64,000 bases of DNA from Kitasatospora kifunensis (lineage in GTDB: Bacteria > Actinomycetota > Actinomycetes > Streptomycetales > Streptomycetaceae), in the NCBI RefSeq assembly GCF_014203855.1, contig NZ_JACHJV010000001.1, positions 496,001-560,000 on the forward strand. Direction: 5' to 3'. Numbering within the stretch: position 1 is the stretch's first letter; each line of letters opens with the position of its first letter. The notes below the pieces were generated by a model. The model worked only from the letters and a program-made list of their open reading frames with translations, ran no database searches and was not told where the DNA came from. The translations under genes and the position numbers were made by a program. Positions 26,366 through 36,037 of the stretch are shown in pieces.

Positions 26366-27144
26366 CCGCGCGCCCAGGCCGCCTGCCGCTCGCGGACCCA
26401 GGCGGCGATCTCGCCGACTCCGCCCTCGCGCGCCAAGGAGCAGAAGATCACCGGCAGTTCGCCGCGCTGGCGGTGCGCGTCGCGGGCCATCACGGACAGG
26501 TCGGCGCCGACCATCGGGGCCAGGTCGATCTTGTTGATCACCAGCAGGTCCGAACCGGCCACCCCGGGACCGCCCTTGCGCGGCACCTTGTCGCCGCCGG
26601 CCACGTCGATCACGAAGATCTGCGCGTCGACCAGGCCCCGGCTGAAGGTCGCGGTCAGGTTGTCGCCGCCGGACTCCACCAGGATCAGGTCCAGCGGCCC
26701 GACGCCCGCCTCCAGTTCCTCGATCGCCTCCAGGTTGGCCGAGATGTCGTCGCGGATCGCGGTGTGCGGGCAGCAGCCGGTGGCAACCGCCGTGATCCGC
26801 TCGGGCGGCAGCACGGCGTGGCGCAGCAGGAACTCGGCGTCCTCGGTGGTGTAGATGTCGTTGGTCACCACGGCCAGCGACAGTTCCGCGCGCAGTTCGC
26901 GGCAGAGCGCCGCCACCGTCGCGGTCTTGCCGGAGCCGACCGGTCCGCCGAGACCGATCCGCAGCGCCCGCCGCCGCCCACCCTCACCGAGCAGTGGGGC
27001 AGGGGGCAGGGTGGCGGCGGGCAGGGTGGCAGCGGGCAGGGTGGCGGCGGGCAGGGTGGCAGCGGGCAGGGTGGCGGCGGGCAGGGTGGCGGCGGGCGCC
27101 GCCATGGGTGCGCCGAGTTCGTCGGTCGCCTGGTCACGATGCAA
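26362..27144 (-). CDS. ureG: Urease accessory GTPase UreG with repeat-containing N-terminus
   Basis: SIMIBI-class GTPase of 260 aa that delivers Ni2+ to urease. The core holds the P-loop [12 protein letters not shown], the switch/Ni region [15 protein letters not shown] and [13 protein letters not shown] (CPH nickel site), VESGGDNL, and the G4 motif VINKIDLAP. Residues about 17-47 are six copies of an AATLP pentapeptide, absent from standard UreG and placed just before the GTPase core. The start at 27144 overlaps the ureF 3' end by 11 bp; ATG 27105 would still include the repeats. Confidence 0.93.
   Translation of the reverse strand: MHRDQATDELGAPMAAPAATLPAATLPAATLPAATLPAATLPAATLPPAPLLGEGGRRRALRIGLGGPVGSGKTATVAALCRELRAELSLAVVTNDIYTTEDAEFLLRHAVLPPERITAVATGCCPHTAIRDDISANLEAIEELEAGVGPLDLILVESGGDNLTATFSRGLVDAQIFVIDVAGGDKVPRKGGPGVAGSDLLVINKIDLAPMVGADLSVMARDAHRQRGELPVIFCSLAREGGVGEIAAWVRERQAAWARG
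27004..27093. repeat. 15-bp x 6 minisatellite inside ureG
   Basis: Unit GGGCAGGGTGGC(G/A)GC, six tandem copies, with the variable base mostly alternating so that a 30-bp higher-order unit is visible. It encodes (AATLP)6 in frame. Copy number changes would keep the ureG frame. Confidence 0.9.
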
Positions 27145-27805
27145 AGAGTTTCACCTTCCAGGAGTCGTGCCGCTCGGCGTAGAGGTCGAGCAGCGGGGCC
27201 GAAGCACTGGGGAGCAGGTCCACCTCGCCGCTGCGCACGGCCGCCGCGGCGGCTTCGGTCGCTTGCGCGGCGACCGTGTCCACGGCGGGTGCGAGGCGGG
27301 CGAGTTGGGCGATCACCTGGTACGGGTCGAGGCCGAGCAGGCGCACTGCGGCGGTGGCGGGTCCGTTCACGCTCTCGTGGGCGGCGATCATGGCCGCCTG
27401 CGCCGGGTCGAGCCCGGCCGCGCGGGCGACCAGGCCGAGCACGACGCTGTGGTGGGCCTCGGCCGCACCCGCCAAGAGCGGGTCGGACCAGCAGGCTCGG
27501 GCCGCGCGCAGCAGTTGACGGCCCAGTCGGCGGCTGGCGGCACGCAGCGCCGGCGAGGGGGTGCGGGCGTCGGCCGCCTCGTCCAGCCGCGCCGGGTCCA
27601 GGCCGCCAGCGGCCGCCGCCGCGAGCGCCGCACCGGTGAGCCCGGTGGTGTGCAGCCGGCCGGCCAGGAAGGCGGCCAGGGTGGCCGGGTCGCCGATCGC
27701 CCCGGCCGCGACGGCCGCCTCGACGCCACCGGAGTGGGCGTGCCCGCCGGCCGGGAACCGCCCGTCGGCCAGTAGCAACACCGTCGCGTACACAGCTACC
27801 CCCAT
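27134..27805 (-). CDS. ureF: Urease accessory protein UreF
   Basis: Helical 223-aa GTPase-regulating factor of the urease maturation complex. The family signature [23 protein letters not shown] sits at the N-terminus, with [22 protein letters not shown] in the second half. ATG 27805 is chosen because homologues begin just before LLLADGRFP; no strong ribosome site is visible. The frame is open far upstream, but that lies inside ureC. Confidence 0.9.
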   Translation of the reverse strand: MGVAVYATVLLLADGRFPAGGHAHSGGVEAAVAAGAIGDPATLAAFLAGRLHTTGLTGAALAAAAAGGLDPARLDEAADARTPSPALRAASRRLGRQLLRAARACWSDPLLAGAAEAHHSVVLGLVARAAGLDPAQAAMIAAHESVNGPATAAVRLLGLDPYQVIAQLARLAPAVDTVAAQATEAAAAAVRSGEVDLLPSASAPLLDLYAERHDSWKVKLFAS

Positions 27806-27894
27806 CGCGGTCAGAAGCGGTCGGAAGCGGTCGGAAGGGCCCACCGGGTCGGAAAGGCCGGAGAAGTCAGCGGAGTCAGCGGCGTCAGCAGAGT
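27806..27894 (-). repeat. Short direct repeats between ureC and ureF
   Basis: The 89-bp gap consists largely of imperfect AGAAGCGGTCGGAAGCGGTC-type and GTCAGCGG-type direct repeats. It is the only real spacer in the operon, and the repeats suggest slippage. No hairpin terminator is evident. Confidence 0.5.
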
Positions 27895-29616
27895 TCAGAA
27901 GAGGAAGTACCGTTGCGCCAGCGGCAGTTCGGCGGCCGGTTGCGGGGTGACCAACTCGCCGTCGATGGTCACCTGGAAGCTGTCCGAGGCCACCCGCACC
28001 TCGGGCCTGGCGCTGTTGTTGACCATCTGGTCCTTGGTCACCGCCCTGGTGTCCCGGATCGCGCTGAACTCCTTGCCGAGCCCCAGGCGCTCGGGCAGCC
28101 CGTCCGCCAGCGCCTGCGGTGAGGTGAAGTTGACCGAGTTGGCCGCCGGGGCCCGTCCCACGCCACCGAACATCGGCCGGGGCAGCACCGGTTGCGGGGT
28201 CGGGATGGAGGCGTTGGCGTCGCCCAGCTGCGCCCAGGCGATCTGCCCGCCCTTGACCACCAGGTCCGGTTTGACCCCGAAGAAGGCCGGGTGCCAGAGC
28301 ACCAGATCGGCCAGTTTGCCCGGCTCGACCGACCCGACCTCGTGGTCGATGCCCTGGGCCACGGCCGGGTTGATCGTGTACTTGGCGACGTAGCGGCGGG
28401 CCCGGGCGTTGTCCGCGCGGCCGTCGCCCGGCAGCGCGCCGCGTCGCAGCTTCATGCAGTGCGCGGTCTGCCAGGTCCGGCTGACCACTTCGCCGATCCG
28501 GCCCATCGCCTGGGAGTCGGAGCTGATGATCGAGATCGCGCCGAGGTCGTGCAGGATGTCCTCGGCGGCGATGGTGCTCGGCCTGATCCGCGACTCGGCG
28601 AAGGCGAGGTCCTCGGGGACCGCCGGGTTGAGGTGGTGGCAGACCATCAGCATGTCGAGGTGCTCGTCGATCGTGTTCACGGTGTGCGGACGGGTCGGAT
28701 TGGTCGAGCTGGGCAGGATGTTGAGCTCGGCGACCACGGTGATGATGTCGGGCGCGTGCCCGCCGCCGGCGCCCTCGGCGTGGTAGGCGTGCACCCCGCG
28801 CCCGGCGATCGCGGCGAGCGTGTCGGCCACGAACCCGGCCTCGTTCAGCGTGTCGGTATGCAGCGAGAGTTGGGCGCCGGTGGCCTCGCAGACCCGCAGA
28901 CAGGCATCGATCGCGGCCGGCGTGGCACCCCAGTCCTCGTGGATCTTGAACCCTATCGCGCCGGCCCGCAGTTGGGCGTGCAGCGCCGCCGGGTCGACCG
29001 TGCTGCCCTTGCCGGTGAGGCCGAGGTTGACCGGCAGGTCGTCCAGTGCCGCGAACATCCTGGCCAAGTGCCAGCCGCCCGGGGTGACGGTGGTGGCCTT
29101 GGTGCCCTCGGCCGGTCCGGTACCGCCGCCGATCAGCGTGGTGATCCCCGAGGCGATCGCCTCCAGGGCCAACTGCGGTGCGGTGAAGTGCACATGGGCG
29201 TCGATCGCACCGGCGGTCAGGATCCGCCCGTTGCCGGAGATCACCTCGGTCTCCGGGCCGATCACCAGCTCCGGGTGCACGCCGTCCATGGTCTCGGGGT
29301 TGCCGGCCTTGCCGAGCGCGGTGATCCGCCCGTCCCTGATCCCGAGGTCGGCCTTGACGATCCCCCAGTGGTCGAGCACCACGGCCCCAGTGATCACGGT
29401 GTCCAGCGCCCCCTCGGCCCGGCTGGTGCGGCTCTGGCCCATCGACTCGCGGATCACCTTGCCGCCGCCGAAGACGGCCTCGTCGCCGCCCGCGCAACGG
29501 TCCTCCTCGATCTCGATCAGCAGCGCGGTGTCGGCGAGTCGGATCCGGTCGCCGGCGGTGGGGCCGTACAGCTCGGCGTACCGCTCCCGGGAGAGGATCA
29601 GGCGGCGCTCAGCCAT
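27895..29616 (-). CDS. ureC: Urease subunit alpha
   Basis: Catalytic nickel-enzyme subunit of 573 aa, hydrolysing urea to ammonia and carbamate. All active-site elements are present: AIDAHVHF (Ni ligands), carbamylated Lys224 in [34 protein letters not shown], the mobile flap VCHHLNP, and [12 protein letters not shown]. Full length. Overlaps ureB by 8 bp. Confidence 0.97.
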   Translation of the reverse strand: MAERRLILSRERYAELYGPTAGDRIRLADTALLIEIEEDRCAGGDEAVFGGGKVIRESMGQSRTSRAEGALDTVITGAVVLDHWGIVKADLGIRDGRITALGKAGNPETMDGVHPELVIGPETEVISGNGRILTAGAIDAHVHFTAPQLALEAIASGITTLIGGGTGPAEGTKATTVTPGGWHLARMFAALDDLPVNLGLTGKGSTVDPAALHAQLRAGAIGFKIHEDWGATPAAIDACLRVCEATGAQLSLHTDTLNEAGFVADTLAAIAGRGVHAYHAEGAGGGHAPDIITVVAELNILPSSTNPTRPHTVNTIDEHLDMLMVCHHLNPAVPEDLAFAESRIRPSTIAAEDILHDLGAISIISSDSQAMGRIGEVVSRTWQTAHCMKLRRGALPGDGRADNARARRYVAKYTINPAVAQGIDHEVGSVEPGKLADLVLWHPAFFGVKPDLVVKGGQIAWAQLGDANASIPTPQPVLPRPMFGGVGRAPAANSVNFTSPQALADGLPERLGLGKEFSAIRDTRAVTKDQMVNNSARPEVRVASDSFQVTIDGELVTPQPAAELPLAQRYFLF

Positions 29617-30010
29617 CGACTCGCCCCGCGGCTCCGTCGCACTGCCCCGCGACCGCGTCGAGCCGCCCCGCCACCGCGCCGCGCAGCCCGTACACCGCGC
29701 GCAGCCCGCCGATCGGGACCAGCGCGACCTCCACCGGGATGCCCGGCTCGAAGCGCACCGCGGTGCCCGCCGGGATGTGCAGCCGCTGCCCGTGAGCCGC
29801 CTGCCGATCGAACTCCAGCCCGGGGTTGGCCTCGGCGAAGTGGTAGTGCGAGCCCACCTGCACCGGACGGTCCGCCGCGTTGCAGACCAGCAGCACGGTG
29901 ACCGGGCGACCCTCGTTGAGCGCTATCTCGCCCTCTCCACAGATGATCTGACCTGGAATCAGTTCATCGACGCGCTCCGCCCGCGCCGCGCGCTCGTGCG
30001 GGCCGGTCAC
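29609..30010 (-). CDS. ureB: Urease subunit beta
   Basis: Structural subunit of 133 aa, with the diagnostic [37 protein letters not shown] and [24 protein letters not shown] (shown in parts). A C-terminal tail of about 20 residues ([18 protein letters not shown]) goes beyond the usual end. It overlaps ureA by 4 bp and ureC by 8 bp. Confidence 0.95.
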   Translation of the reverse strand: MTGPHERAARAERVDELIPGQIICGEGEIALNEGRPVTVLLVCNAADRPVQVGSHYHFAEANPGLEFDRQAAHGQRLHIPAGTAVRFEPGIPVEVALVPIGGLRAVYGLRGAVAGRLDAVAGQCDGAAGRVDG

Positions 30011-30309
30011 TGGATCGGCCCGTGCACGGTGACCAGCTTGGTGCCGTCGGCGAAGGTCGCCTCCACCTGGACCTGCGGGATCATCTCGGCGATCCCGTCC
30101 ATCACGTCGGCGCGGGTCAGCACCCGGCGTCCGGAGTCCATCAGTTCGGCCACGCTGCGGCCGTCCCGGGCGCCCTCCAGCAGGTGCGAGGTGATCAGCG
30201 CGACCGCCTCGGGGTGGTTGAGCCGCAGGCCCCGGGCCCGGCGGGCCCGGGCCACCTCGGCGGCGACATGGATCAGCAGGCGTTCCTGCTCATGCTGGGT
30301 GAGCCTCAT
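30007..30309 (-). CDS. ureA: Urease subunit gamma
   Basis: Structural subunit of 100 aa: [40 protein letters not shown], and [20 protein letters not shown]. Normal length with ATG 30309, preceded by GAGGTG. First gene of ureA-B-C-F-G-D, transcribed leftwards; no ureE or nickel permease gene is linked. Confidence 0.96.
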   Translation of the reverse strand: MRLTQHEQERLLIHVAAEVARARRARGLRLNHPEAVALITSHLLEGARDGRSVAELMDSGRRVLTRADVMDGIAEMIPQVQVEATFADGTKLVTVHGPIQ

Positions 30310-30586
30310 CTGCGCGCACCTCAAGGGGAGTTCAGAGAGCGCGAACACAACGCTGTGCCGCGTGGGTGCTCCCGGCGGGGCCGGACGGCGCGCGGGCACG
30401 CGGGCACGGTCGGCCGCCTCGATCCCGGCTGCGGGAGGTGGTTCTCGTGGCCGTAACCGTAGCGGACCCGGGCCGCCGCGAGGAGGGCGCCGCGCTCGGG
30501 CCCGTCCGACAACGGCGTGCCGCCACCGGCGGCGGGAGACTCCCCGTGGTGGCAGGCTGGAAGAGGCTGGCAGGTGGTGATCGCAG

Positions 30587-31270
30587 ATGACGATCTTCTA
30601 CGGGAGCAGGCAGCACGGGCGGACCTTCCGGGACCGGGCCGAGGCCGGACGGCTGCTCGCCGAGCGGGTCCGGGACTGGGCCGTGGACGATCCGATCGTG
30701 GTCGGCCTGCCCAGGGGCGGGGTTCCGGTCGCCTACCAGGTGGCCAAGGCGCTCGGCGCGCCGCTGGACATCCTGGTGGTCCGCAAGATCGGCGCGCCCG
30801 GTCAGCCGGAGCTGGCGCTGGGCGCGGTCGGCGAGGGCGGCATCCGGCTCTTCAACCACGACATCATCACGGCCCTCGGGATCGGCCCCAGCCGCCTGGA
30901 GCGCCTGGCCGAGGCCACCGCCGCCGAGGTCGCCGAGCGCACCGATCGGCTGCGCGGACCGCTGCCCCCGCTGGAGCCGACCGGGCGGGCGGTGCTGCTG
31001 GTGGACGACGGGATCGCCACCGGCGCCACGGTGCGCGCCGCGCTCGCGGTGCTGCGCCGCCGGGAGGTGAGCGAGCTGCTGCTGGCCGTCCCGGTGACCG
31101 CACCCGAGGCGCTGCGGCTGCTCGGTCCGCTCGTCGACGACCTGGTCTGCCTGACCGCGCCACCCTCGTTCCAGGCGGTCGGCCAGTTCTACGAGGACTT
31201 CGACCAGACCAGCGACCAGGAGGTGCGCCGGCTGCTGGACCTGGCGGCGGCCCGTGGTGACTCCGGGTAG
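30587..31270 (+). CDS. Phosphoribosyltransferase-family protein
   Basis: Protein of 227 aa with the type I PRTase core. The PRPP loop is [41 protein letters not shown] and [22 protein letters not shown] are typical of the stand-alone ComF/hypoxanthine-like subgroup often annotated only as phosphoribosyltransferase. The substrate base is unknown. It is divergent from ureA across 277 bp. Confidence 0.85.
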   Translation: MTIFYGSRQHGRTFRDRAEAGRLLAERVRDWAVDDPIVVGLPRGGVPVAYQVAKALGAPLDILVVRKIGAPGQPELALGAVGEGGIRLFNHDIITALGIGPSRLERLAEATAAEVAERTDRLRGPLPPLEPTGRAVLLVDDGIATGATVRAALAVLRRREVSELLLAVPVTAPEALRLLGPLVDDLVCLTAPPSFQAVGQFYEDFDQTSDQEVRRLLDLAAARGDSG

Positions 31271-31617
31271 CGCGCAGGGGTAGGTGCAGGCGTAGGTAGA
31301 GGCGTAGGTGCAGGGACAGGCGGGCGCAGCGGCGGGCGCAGCGGTTGTGGAGCGCACGCGCCGGTGTTTGAGTCAGAAGCGGTCGCAGTCGGCGGCCGCG
31401 CGCCGGGTCACGACCCCCGCGCACTCCGCGGCACTCCGCGCTGGTACTCGGCGACCGGATCGTGGCGGCCGTGCGCACGTGAGCGGGGCAGGCTGGTTAG
31501 GGGTTCTCCGGGCGCTTCTAGGGGTTGGCTCCATCGCACCTGCCCACCTACCGTCGCGTATACCGTCGCGTACTACTGATGTCGCGCGTATCACCGATAT
31601 ACATCGGAACTGGAGCC
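31271..31617. repeat. Intergenic region with 12-bp tandem repeats, no gene
   Basis: It begins with three copies of GTAGGTGCAGGC-like units (31278-31313) and then two exact copies of CGGGCGCAGCGG (31321-31344). The rest is unstructured to my eye, apart from CGTATACCGTCGCGTACT repeats near 31555-31575. It should contain the thioesterase promoter. Confidence 0.6.
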
Positions 31618-32376
31618 ATGACAGCGACTGAAGCAGACCACGGGCTGTGGATCCGCCGTACCCACACCGCCCCGGACGGGGCCACCCGCCTCATCTGCCT
31701 GCCCCACGCGGGCGGCTCGGCCAGCTTCTACTTCCCGATCTCCCAGCGGCTGTCGAACCGGTTCGACGTCGTCGCGGTGCAGTACCCCGGACGCCAGGAC
31801 CGGCGGATGGAACCCTGCATCGACGATATCGGCGAGCTCGCCGCCGCCGTCTTCGAGCAGCTGCGCCCGCTCACCGACCGGCCGCTGGCCCTGTTCGGCC
31901 ACAGCATGGGCGCGACGCTGGGCTTCGAGGTCGCCCGGTTGCTGGAGCAGGAGGCGGGTGTCGTGCCGACGCACCTGTTCGCCTCGGGCCGCCGGGCGCC
32001 GTCCTGCCACCGCGACGAGACCGTGCACCTGCTCGGCGACGAGGGCCTGCTGGCCGACGTGCGCGCGCTCAGCGGCACCGACGCCCGGGTGCTGGGCGAC
32101 GAGGAGATCCTGCGCATGGCGCTGCCGGCGATCCGGGGCGACTACAAGGCCGCGGAGACCTACCGCTACCGCCCCGGCCCGCCGCTGAGCTGCCCGATCA
32201 CCGCGTTCACCGGCGACGACGACCCCAAGGCCACCATCGCCGAGGTCAAGTCCTGGGCCGAGCACACCACCGCCGCCTTCGACCTCCAGGTCTTCGACGG
32301 CGGCCACTTCTTCCTGGCCAACCACCAGGCCGCGATCCTGCGCGCGATCAGCGAGGCACTGCTGCCGACGACCTGA
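31618..32376 (+). CDS. Type II thioesterase
   Basis: Alpha/beta-hydrolase editing enzyme of 252 aa that frees blocked acyl groups from PKS/NRPS carrier proteins. Hallmarks: LICLPHAGGSASFY at the start, VQYPGRQDR, the nucleophile elbow LFGHSMGATLGFE (catalytic Ser), and the His in FDGGHFFLANH. The GGAG lies only 2 nt before ATG 31618, so an upstream start such as ATG 31579 is possible. It is monocistronic with a strong terminator, about 7 kb from the lipid-synthase operon and in opposite orientation; serving that system is plausible but unproven. Confidence 0.88.
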   Translation: MTATEADHGLWIRRTHTAPDGATRLICLPHAGGSASFYFPISQRLSNRFDVVAVQYPGRQDRRMEPCIDDIGELAAAVFEQLRPLTDRPLALFGHSMGATLGFEVARLLEQEAGVVPTHLFASGRRAPSCHRDETVHLLGDEGLLADVRALSGTDARVLGDEEILRMALPAIRGDYKAAETYRYRPGPPLSCPITAFTGDDDPKATIAEVKSWAEHTTAAFDLQVFDGGHFFLANHQAAILRAISEALLPTT

Positions 32377-32394
32377 GCACCCGCAACCGCCCGC

Positions 32395-32444
32395 GGCAGA
32401 ACGCCGGTGGATCGCCCGAGGAGGCGATCCACCGGCGTTCTGCC
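32395..32444. terminator. 22-bp perfect hairpin after thioesterase gene
   Basis: Arms 32395-32416 and 32423-32444, loop CGAGGA, 18 nt after the stop. Confidence 0.85.
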
Positions 32445-32584
32445 GTCGCCCCCGCCGCGCCCGCCACGCCCTGCCACCCGCCGCCGGTGACGAGAGCTAG
32501 TGCGAACTGACGGCGTACCGTTTTCTTGAGTGTCAACCGAGGGCTGCGGTGGGAGAGGAAACGGGACCGTTTCGCGGGAATCAG

Positions 32585-32616
32585 CGGATCGGCGGATCGG
32601 CGGATCGGCGGATCAA
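32585..32616. repeat. 8-bp tandem repeat CGGATCGG, about 4 copies
   Basis: Three exact copies and one degenerate copy, followed by GGTCAGCA-type repeats, in the leader in front of the BrkB-like gene. It reads through in frame with an upstream GTG, but the strong ribosome site lies after it. Confidence 0.65.
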
Positions 32617-32661
32617 CGGGTCAGCAGGTCAGCAGTTCAGCGGGGAAGGAGGGTCCCAGCA

Positions 32662-33498
32662 GTGGCAGTGGACGGAGCGCCGAGCGAGCGCCGGACCGCC
32701 AGGCTGCGCCGCGCGATCAGGGAGTTGGTCGCGCAGGTGTGGCGCGAGGGCTACGAGATCGAACTGCTGCACCGGGCGATGGGGTTCGCCGCGATCTTCT
32801 TCGTCACGCTCGTCCCACTGCTGATCGTCATCGCGGCCGCACTGCCCGCCCGGGGCAACGGTGTCGCCGACTGGATCACCGACGGCCTGGCACTGTCCGG
32901 CCGCTCGGCCCAGTCGGTCTCCGAGCTGTTCGCCTCCCGCCGCCAGGTGCTCAGCGCCACCACCGCGCTGAGCCTGGCAGCCCTCGCCGTCTTCGGTGTC
33001 TCGCTGATGGCGGCGGTTCAGAACGTGTACGAGCGGCTCTGGCATCTGCCGCACGCCGCCTGGCACGCGCTGTGGCGGCAGGTGCTGGGCCTGGCGGGGC
33101 TGATCGCCCTGATCCTGATCAGCACCTGGCAGTCGCTGCCCTGGGCCGGGGACACCGCTCCGACGGCCGTGCGGGTGACCCTGGGCGTGGTCACCGGTGT
33201 GCTCTACTTCTGGTGGCTCCAGCACGTGCTGCTCGGTTCGCGCATCGCCTGGTGGCCGCTGCTGCCCGGGGCGGTGGCGACGGTTGCCGCCTTCGCGGGC
33301 CTGCGGGTCTTCTCCTACCTGTTCTTCGCCCCGCTCATCGTCTCCAACGCCGTCTCCTACGGTGCGGTGGGCACAGTGCTGATCGTGCAGTCCTGGCTGA
33401 TCGGCGTGGGGTACACGGTCTACGGAGGCGCGCTGGTCGGCCGCCTGCTCACTCCGGCCGGGCGAACCCGGAGTCCTGACCTGCGGCACAAGCCCTGA
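32662..33498 (+). CDS. YihY/BrkB-family membrane protein
   Basis: Integral membrane protein of 278 aa. After a basic stretch (RRTARLRRAIREL) come about six helices, including GFAAIFFVTLVPLLIVIAAAL, LSLAALAVFGVSLMAAVQ, LGLAGLIALILIS, LGVVTGVLYFWWL and TVLIVQSWLIGVGYTVYGGALV. The family was once thought to be RNase BN and has no firm function. GTG 32662 follows AAGGAGG at 9 nt, so upstream starts through the repeat tract are less likely. Its 3' end overlaps the antisense MFS remnant by 50 bp. Confidence 0.8.
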   Translation: MAVDGAPSERRTARLRRAIRELVAQVWREGYEIELLHRAMGFAAIFFVTLVPLLIVIAAALPARGNGVADWITDGLALSGRSAQSVSELFASRRQVLSATTALSLAALAVFGVSLMAAVQNVYERLWHLPHAAWHALWRQVLGLAGLIALILISTWQSLPWAGDTAPTAVRVTLGVVTGVLYFWWLQHVLLGSRIAWWPLLPGAVATVAAFAGLRVFSYLFFAPLIVSNAVSYGAVGTVLIVQSWLIGVGYTVYGGALVGRLLTPAGRTRSPDLRHKP

Positions 33499-34012
33499 CC
33501 CCCGGCGCGCCTCCAGCACGACGCACGGTCGAGCCACCGGCGGTGGTCGACGCCTCGGCGCGTCCGGGCAGGAAAGCGAGGGTCAGCAGCAGGCCCGCGC
33601 AACTGATACCGCCGCAGACCCACAGGGTCAGGTCCATGCCGTGCACGAAGGAGGACCGCACCGAGGCCAACAGGTCGGCGGAGCCCAGCTTCCGGGCGAC
33701 CGCGGACCCGGCCGTAACCCCGGAGCGGAGCTGCTCGACGACCGGGGCGGGCGGCCCGGCGGTGTTCAGCCGCCCGCGGTAGCTGGAGGTGGCCAGGGTG
33801 CCCAGGATCGCCACCCCGATCGCGCTGCCCAGCTGACGCAGCGCCAGGATCAGCGCGGAGCCGGCCCCGCCGCGCTCACGGGAGAGCGAGGTGACCGCGG
33901 CCATCGTGGTGGTGGACATCGCGAAGCCCAGGCCCAGGCCGAAGAGCGCGATCCAGAGCGCGGCGAACGCGTAGCCGCTGTCGGTGCCGGTAGCCGTGCC
34001 CAGCAGCAGTCG
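33449..34012 (-). pseudogene. Truncated DHA2-type drug exporter (C-terminal fragment)
   Basis: Reads LLLGTATGTDSGYAFAALWI, then LGLGFAMSTTTMAAVTSLSRERGGAGSALILALRQLGSAIGVAILG (in parts) and ends ...LLLTLAFLPGR plus a tail. This is the last third of a QacA/EmrB-like MFS pump. Upstream the frame meets TAA at 34013-34015 and roughly the first 300-350 residues are missing; DNA then passes straight into the TetR promoter region. An internal ATG (about 33919) would give a 156-aa protein that cannot be a working transporter. The intact divergent TetR gene suggests it once regulated this pump. Confidence 0.75.
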
Positions 34013-34087
34013 TTAAGATACGGTCAGTTTCTAATGATGAGCGTAGGCTTCTCCATTAAGAAACGCAACGGTCCTTAAGGACGGATG
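34013..34087. promoter_or_regulatory. TetR operator region with dyads
   Basis: AT-rich compared with the flanks. Contains the perfect palindrome GTCCTTAAGGAC at 34071-34082, a few nt before the TetR ATG. Two related, oppositely oriented blocks are also present (TTAAGATACGGTCAGTTTC near 34013-34031 and TTAAGAAACGCAACGG near 34056-34071), giving a larger imperfect dyad. The layout fits an autoregulated TetR and its divergent pump promoter. Confidence 0.5.
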
Positions 34088-34726
34088 ATGAGCACACCCT
34101 CCCCCACCGCCACCCGCCGCCGCGGCGAGGCCCTGGAGCAGGCCATCTTCCAGGCCGTCCGGGACGAACTCCTGGACGTCGGATACGCACGGCTGACCAT
34201 GGAAGGCGTCGCCACCCGCGCCCAGACCAGCAAGCCGGTGCTCTACCGGCGCTGGCCGAACCGGGCCGCCCTGGTGCTGGAGGCCATGAGCAGACGCCAC
34301 CCCAAGGACAGCACCCCGCCGGACACCGGCAGCGTACGCGAGGACCTGCTCGCCCTGCTGCGCCAGATCGCCGGTCGCTTCGACGGCGTCTACGGCGAGG
34401 TCCTGCGCGGCCTGCTCGGCGAGACCATTCGCGACCCCGAACTGTCCACGCTCGCCCGGCAGCAACTGGACGAGCTCGCCCCCCAGTCCGGCCTGACCAC
34501 GGTGCTGGACCGCGCGGTCGAACGCGGCGAGGTGGATCCGCATCGCCTGACCCCGCGCACCTTGCGCCTGCCGCTGGACCTGCTGCGCAACGAGGTGCTG
34601 GTGAACGGGACACCGCTCTGCGATCGGGTGATCGACGAGATCGTCGACGAGATCGTGCTGCCCCTGGTGCGCTACCCGCACCCGCACGGCGCGGACCAGG
34701 TGCCCTATTCGAGGAACACCAGCTGA
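34088..34726 (+). CDS. TetR-family regulator
   Basis: Regulator of 212 aa. HTH region: AIFQAVRDELLDVGYARLTMEGVATRAQTSKPVLYRRWPNRAALVLEAM (residues about 18-66). The C-terminal ligand-binding domain is TetR_C-like (VREDLLALLRQIAGRF). ATG at 34085 or 34088; neither has a good ribosome site. It is divergent from the broken exporter, so it may now lack its original target. Confidence 0.88.
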   Translation: MSTPSPTATRRRGEALEQAIFQAVRDELLDVGYARLTMEGVATRAQTSKPVLYRRWPNRAALVLEAMSRRHPKDSTPPDTGSVREDLLALLRQIAGRFDGVYGEVLRGLLGETIRDPELSTLARQQLDELAPQSGLTTVLDRAVERGEVDPHRLTPRTLRLPLDLLRNEVLVNGTPLCDRVIDEIVDEIVLPLVRYPHPHGADQVPYSRNTS

Positions 34727-34747
34727 GCTCCGAGGGCTGACAGCGCC

Positions 34748-35371
34748 TCAGCTGCTGCCGGCGTCCTCGGCCACCGTCGGAACCGGGGTCTGGTTGAACG
34801 CGTAGTAGACCGCCAACAGGCCGTGGACGGCCAGCGCCAGCGGTGCCGAGACGAAGGCGAGCAACACGGTCAGCGGGTAGATCACCAGCCCCAGGCCGAA
34901 GCGGGCCCGCGTCGCCCGAGCCGCCCGCCGGTCGACGCGGTCGTCGAAGCAGTGACCGGTGCGGGTGGCGTAGAACCAGAAGAGCACGAAGGTGACGGCG
35001 TGGGCGACCATCGTCGCCCCGTAGACGGCGACGGCCAGATGCGCCGAGGGCGTGGTGCGCAGGTTCTCCGCGACCAGCGCGGTGGGGAACGGCAGCGCGG
35101 CAACCACCAGCAACAGCAGCAAGTTGAGGAAGACGAGGGTGCGGTCGACGCGCGCGATGTAGCTGAACACGGTGTGGTGGTTGACCCACATCACCCCGAT
35201 CACCAGGAAGCTGACCACATAGGCGCAGTACGAGGGCCACTCGCTGCCGAGCGCATGCCACAACTCGTGCCCGGTGCGCGCCTGCGGGACCTTGATCTCC
35301 AGGACCAGCAGGGTGATCGCGATCGCGAACACACCGTCACTGAACGCCTCGACCCGCCCCGAGTCGGTCAT
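34748..35371 (-). CDS. TMEM175-family (DUF1211) channel-like protein
   Basis: Membrane protein of 207 aa with six hydrophobic segments. It carries the TMEM175 signature in helix 1: RVEAFSDGVFAIAITLLVLEI. Bacterial members form tetrameric K+-leak channels. Later helices include CAYVVSFLVIGVMWVNHHTVF and LVFLNLLLLLVVAALPFPTALVAE. I chose ATG 35371 because homologues start a few residues before the signature; an in-frame extension to 35482 lacks support. Confidence 0.85.
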   Translation of the reverse strand: MTDSGRVEAFSDGVFAIAITLLVLEIKVPQARTGHELWHALGSEWPSYCAYVVSFLVIGVMWVNHHTVFSYIARVDRTLVFLNLLLLLVVAALPFPTALVAENLRTTPSAHLAVAVYGATMVAHAVTFVLFWFYATRTGHCFDDRVDRRAARATRARFGLGLVIYPLTVLLAFVSAPLALAVHGLLAVYYAFNQTPVPTVAEDAGSS

Positions 35372-35513
35372 GCCCGCATTCGCCTGCCCGCTCGCCACCC
35401 GCCGAGGATCGCAGGTCGCGCTCCCCCGTCTCGCGGCCACACGCTGAACGCCCGGCGCACCGTCCCACGTTCGGACGATCACACCGGTGAGCGCGCAGAC
35501 TGCTGAGCGCTCC

Positions 35514-35945
35514 TCAGTCGCCGAGGATCAGGCGCTCCAGGGCTGCCCGGGCCTGGGCGTCCGACTTGGCGCGGGCCGTGATGGCCGCCGCCAGTTCGTG
35601 CGCCCACTCGTCCAGCGGTACCGGGCGCCGCGAGAGCACCACGCCGCGGACCACCTTGCACACCTCGCCCGCGGGCCGTCCCTGGGCGACGCTGAGGATC
35701 AGTCGCTGGTCCTCCATCGAGATCTCGACCCGCTCGATCCGGCCGGGGCGTCCGGCCATCCGGTCGCCCATGCTGCGCTTGCGTTCGACCGCCACCGCGT
35801 CGGCCGGCAGCGCGTCGGCGAGCGCGCCGGTCAGTACCTGGGTGTACACCTCCAGGTCGGCCGCGTCCCGGCGCAGGGCGGCGGCGAGCAGGTCGATCGA
35901 GCCCGCGCTCTCCGAAGCCGGTTCGATCTCGCCGTGGTCGGTCAT
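35514..35945 (-). CDS. 143-aa soluble protein of unknown function
   Basis: Starts MTDHGEIEPASESAGSIDLL and contains ALADALPADAVAVERKRSMG, VEISMEDQRLILSVAQGRP, and a C-terminal helix LAAAITARAKSDAQARAALE. No signal peptide or membrane segment. I recognise no domain. GAGGAG 4-5 nt before ATG 35945. It follows two YbjQ-like genes on the same strand and is probably the last gene of that operon. Confidence 0.72.
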   Translation of the reverse strand: MTDHGEIEPASESAGSIDLLAAALRRDAADLEVYTQVLTGALADALPADAVAVERKRSMGDRMAGRPGRIERVEISMEDQRLILSVAQGRPAGEVCKVVRGVVLSRRPVPLDEWAHELAAAITARAKSDAQARAALERLILGD

Positions 35946-36037
35946 GTCGCTCCTCGATGCGATGTGATGCGTTGACGGCAGGCGGGCCACCGGGTCCGCC
36001 CGCCGTCGGTCAGACAGGCCCTACGCAGCCTACGGGC

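Noticed and set aside
27004..27093. CRISPR-like repeat array
   Set aside because: Repeats are directly tandem without spacers and lie in frame within ureG; it is a coding minisatellite.
30007..30399. Longer 130-aa UreA with start at 30399
   Set aside because: UreA is about 100 aa and begins MRLTxxE; ATG 30309 fits and has a ribosome site.
31308..31631. Small plus-strand ORFs before the thioesterase gene
   Set aside because: No ribosome site, composition driven by tandem repeats, no conserved motif.
32530..32661. Longer BrkB-like protein including the CGGATCGG repeat tract
   Set aside because: The best ribosome site (AAGGAGG) sits after the repeats, just before GTG 32662.
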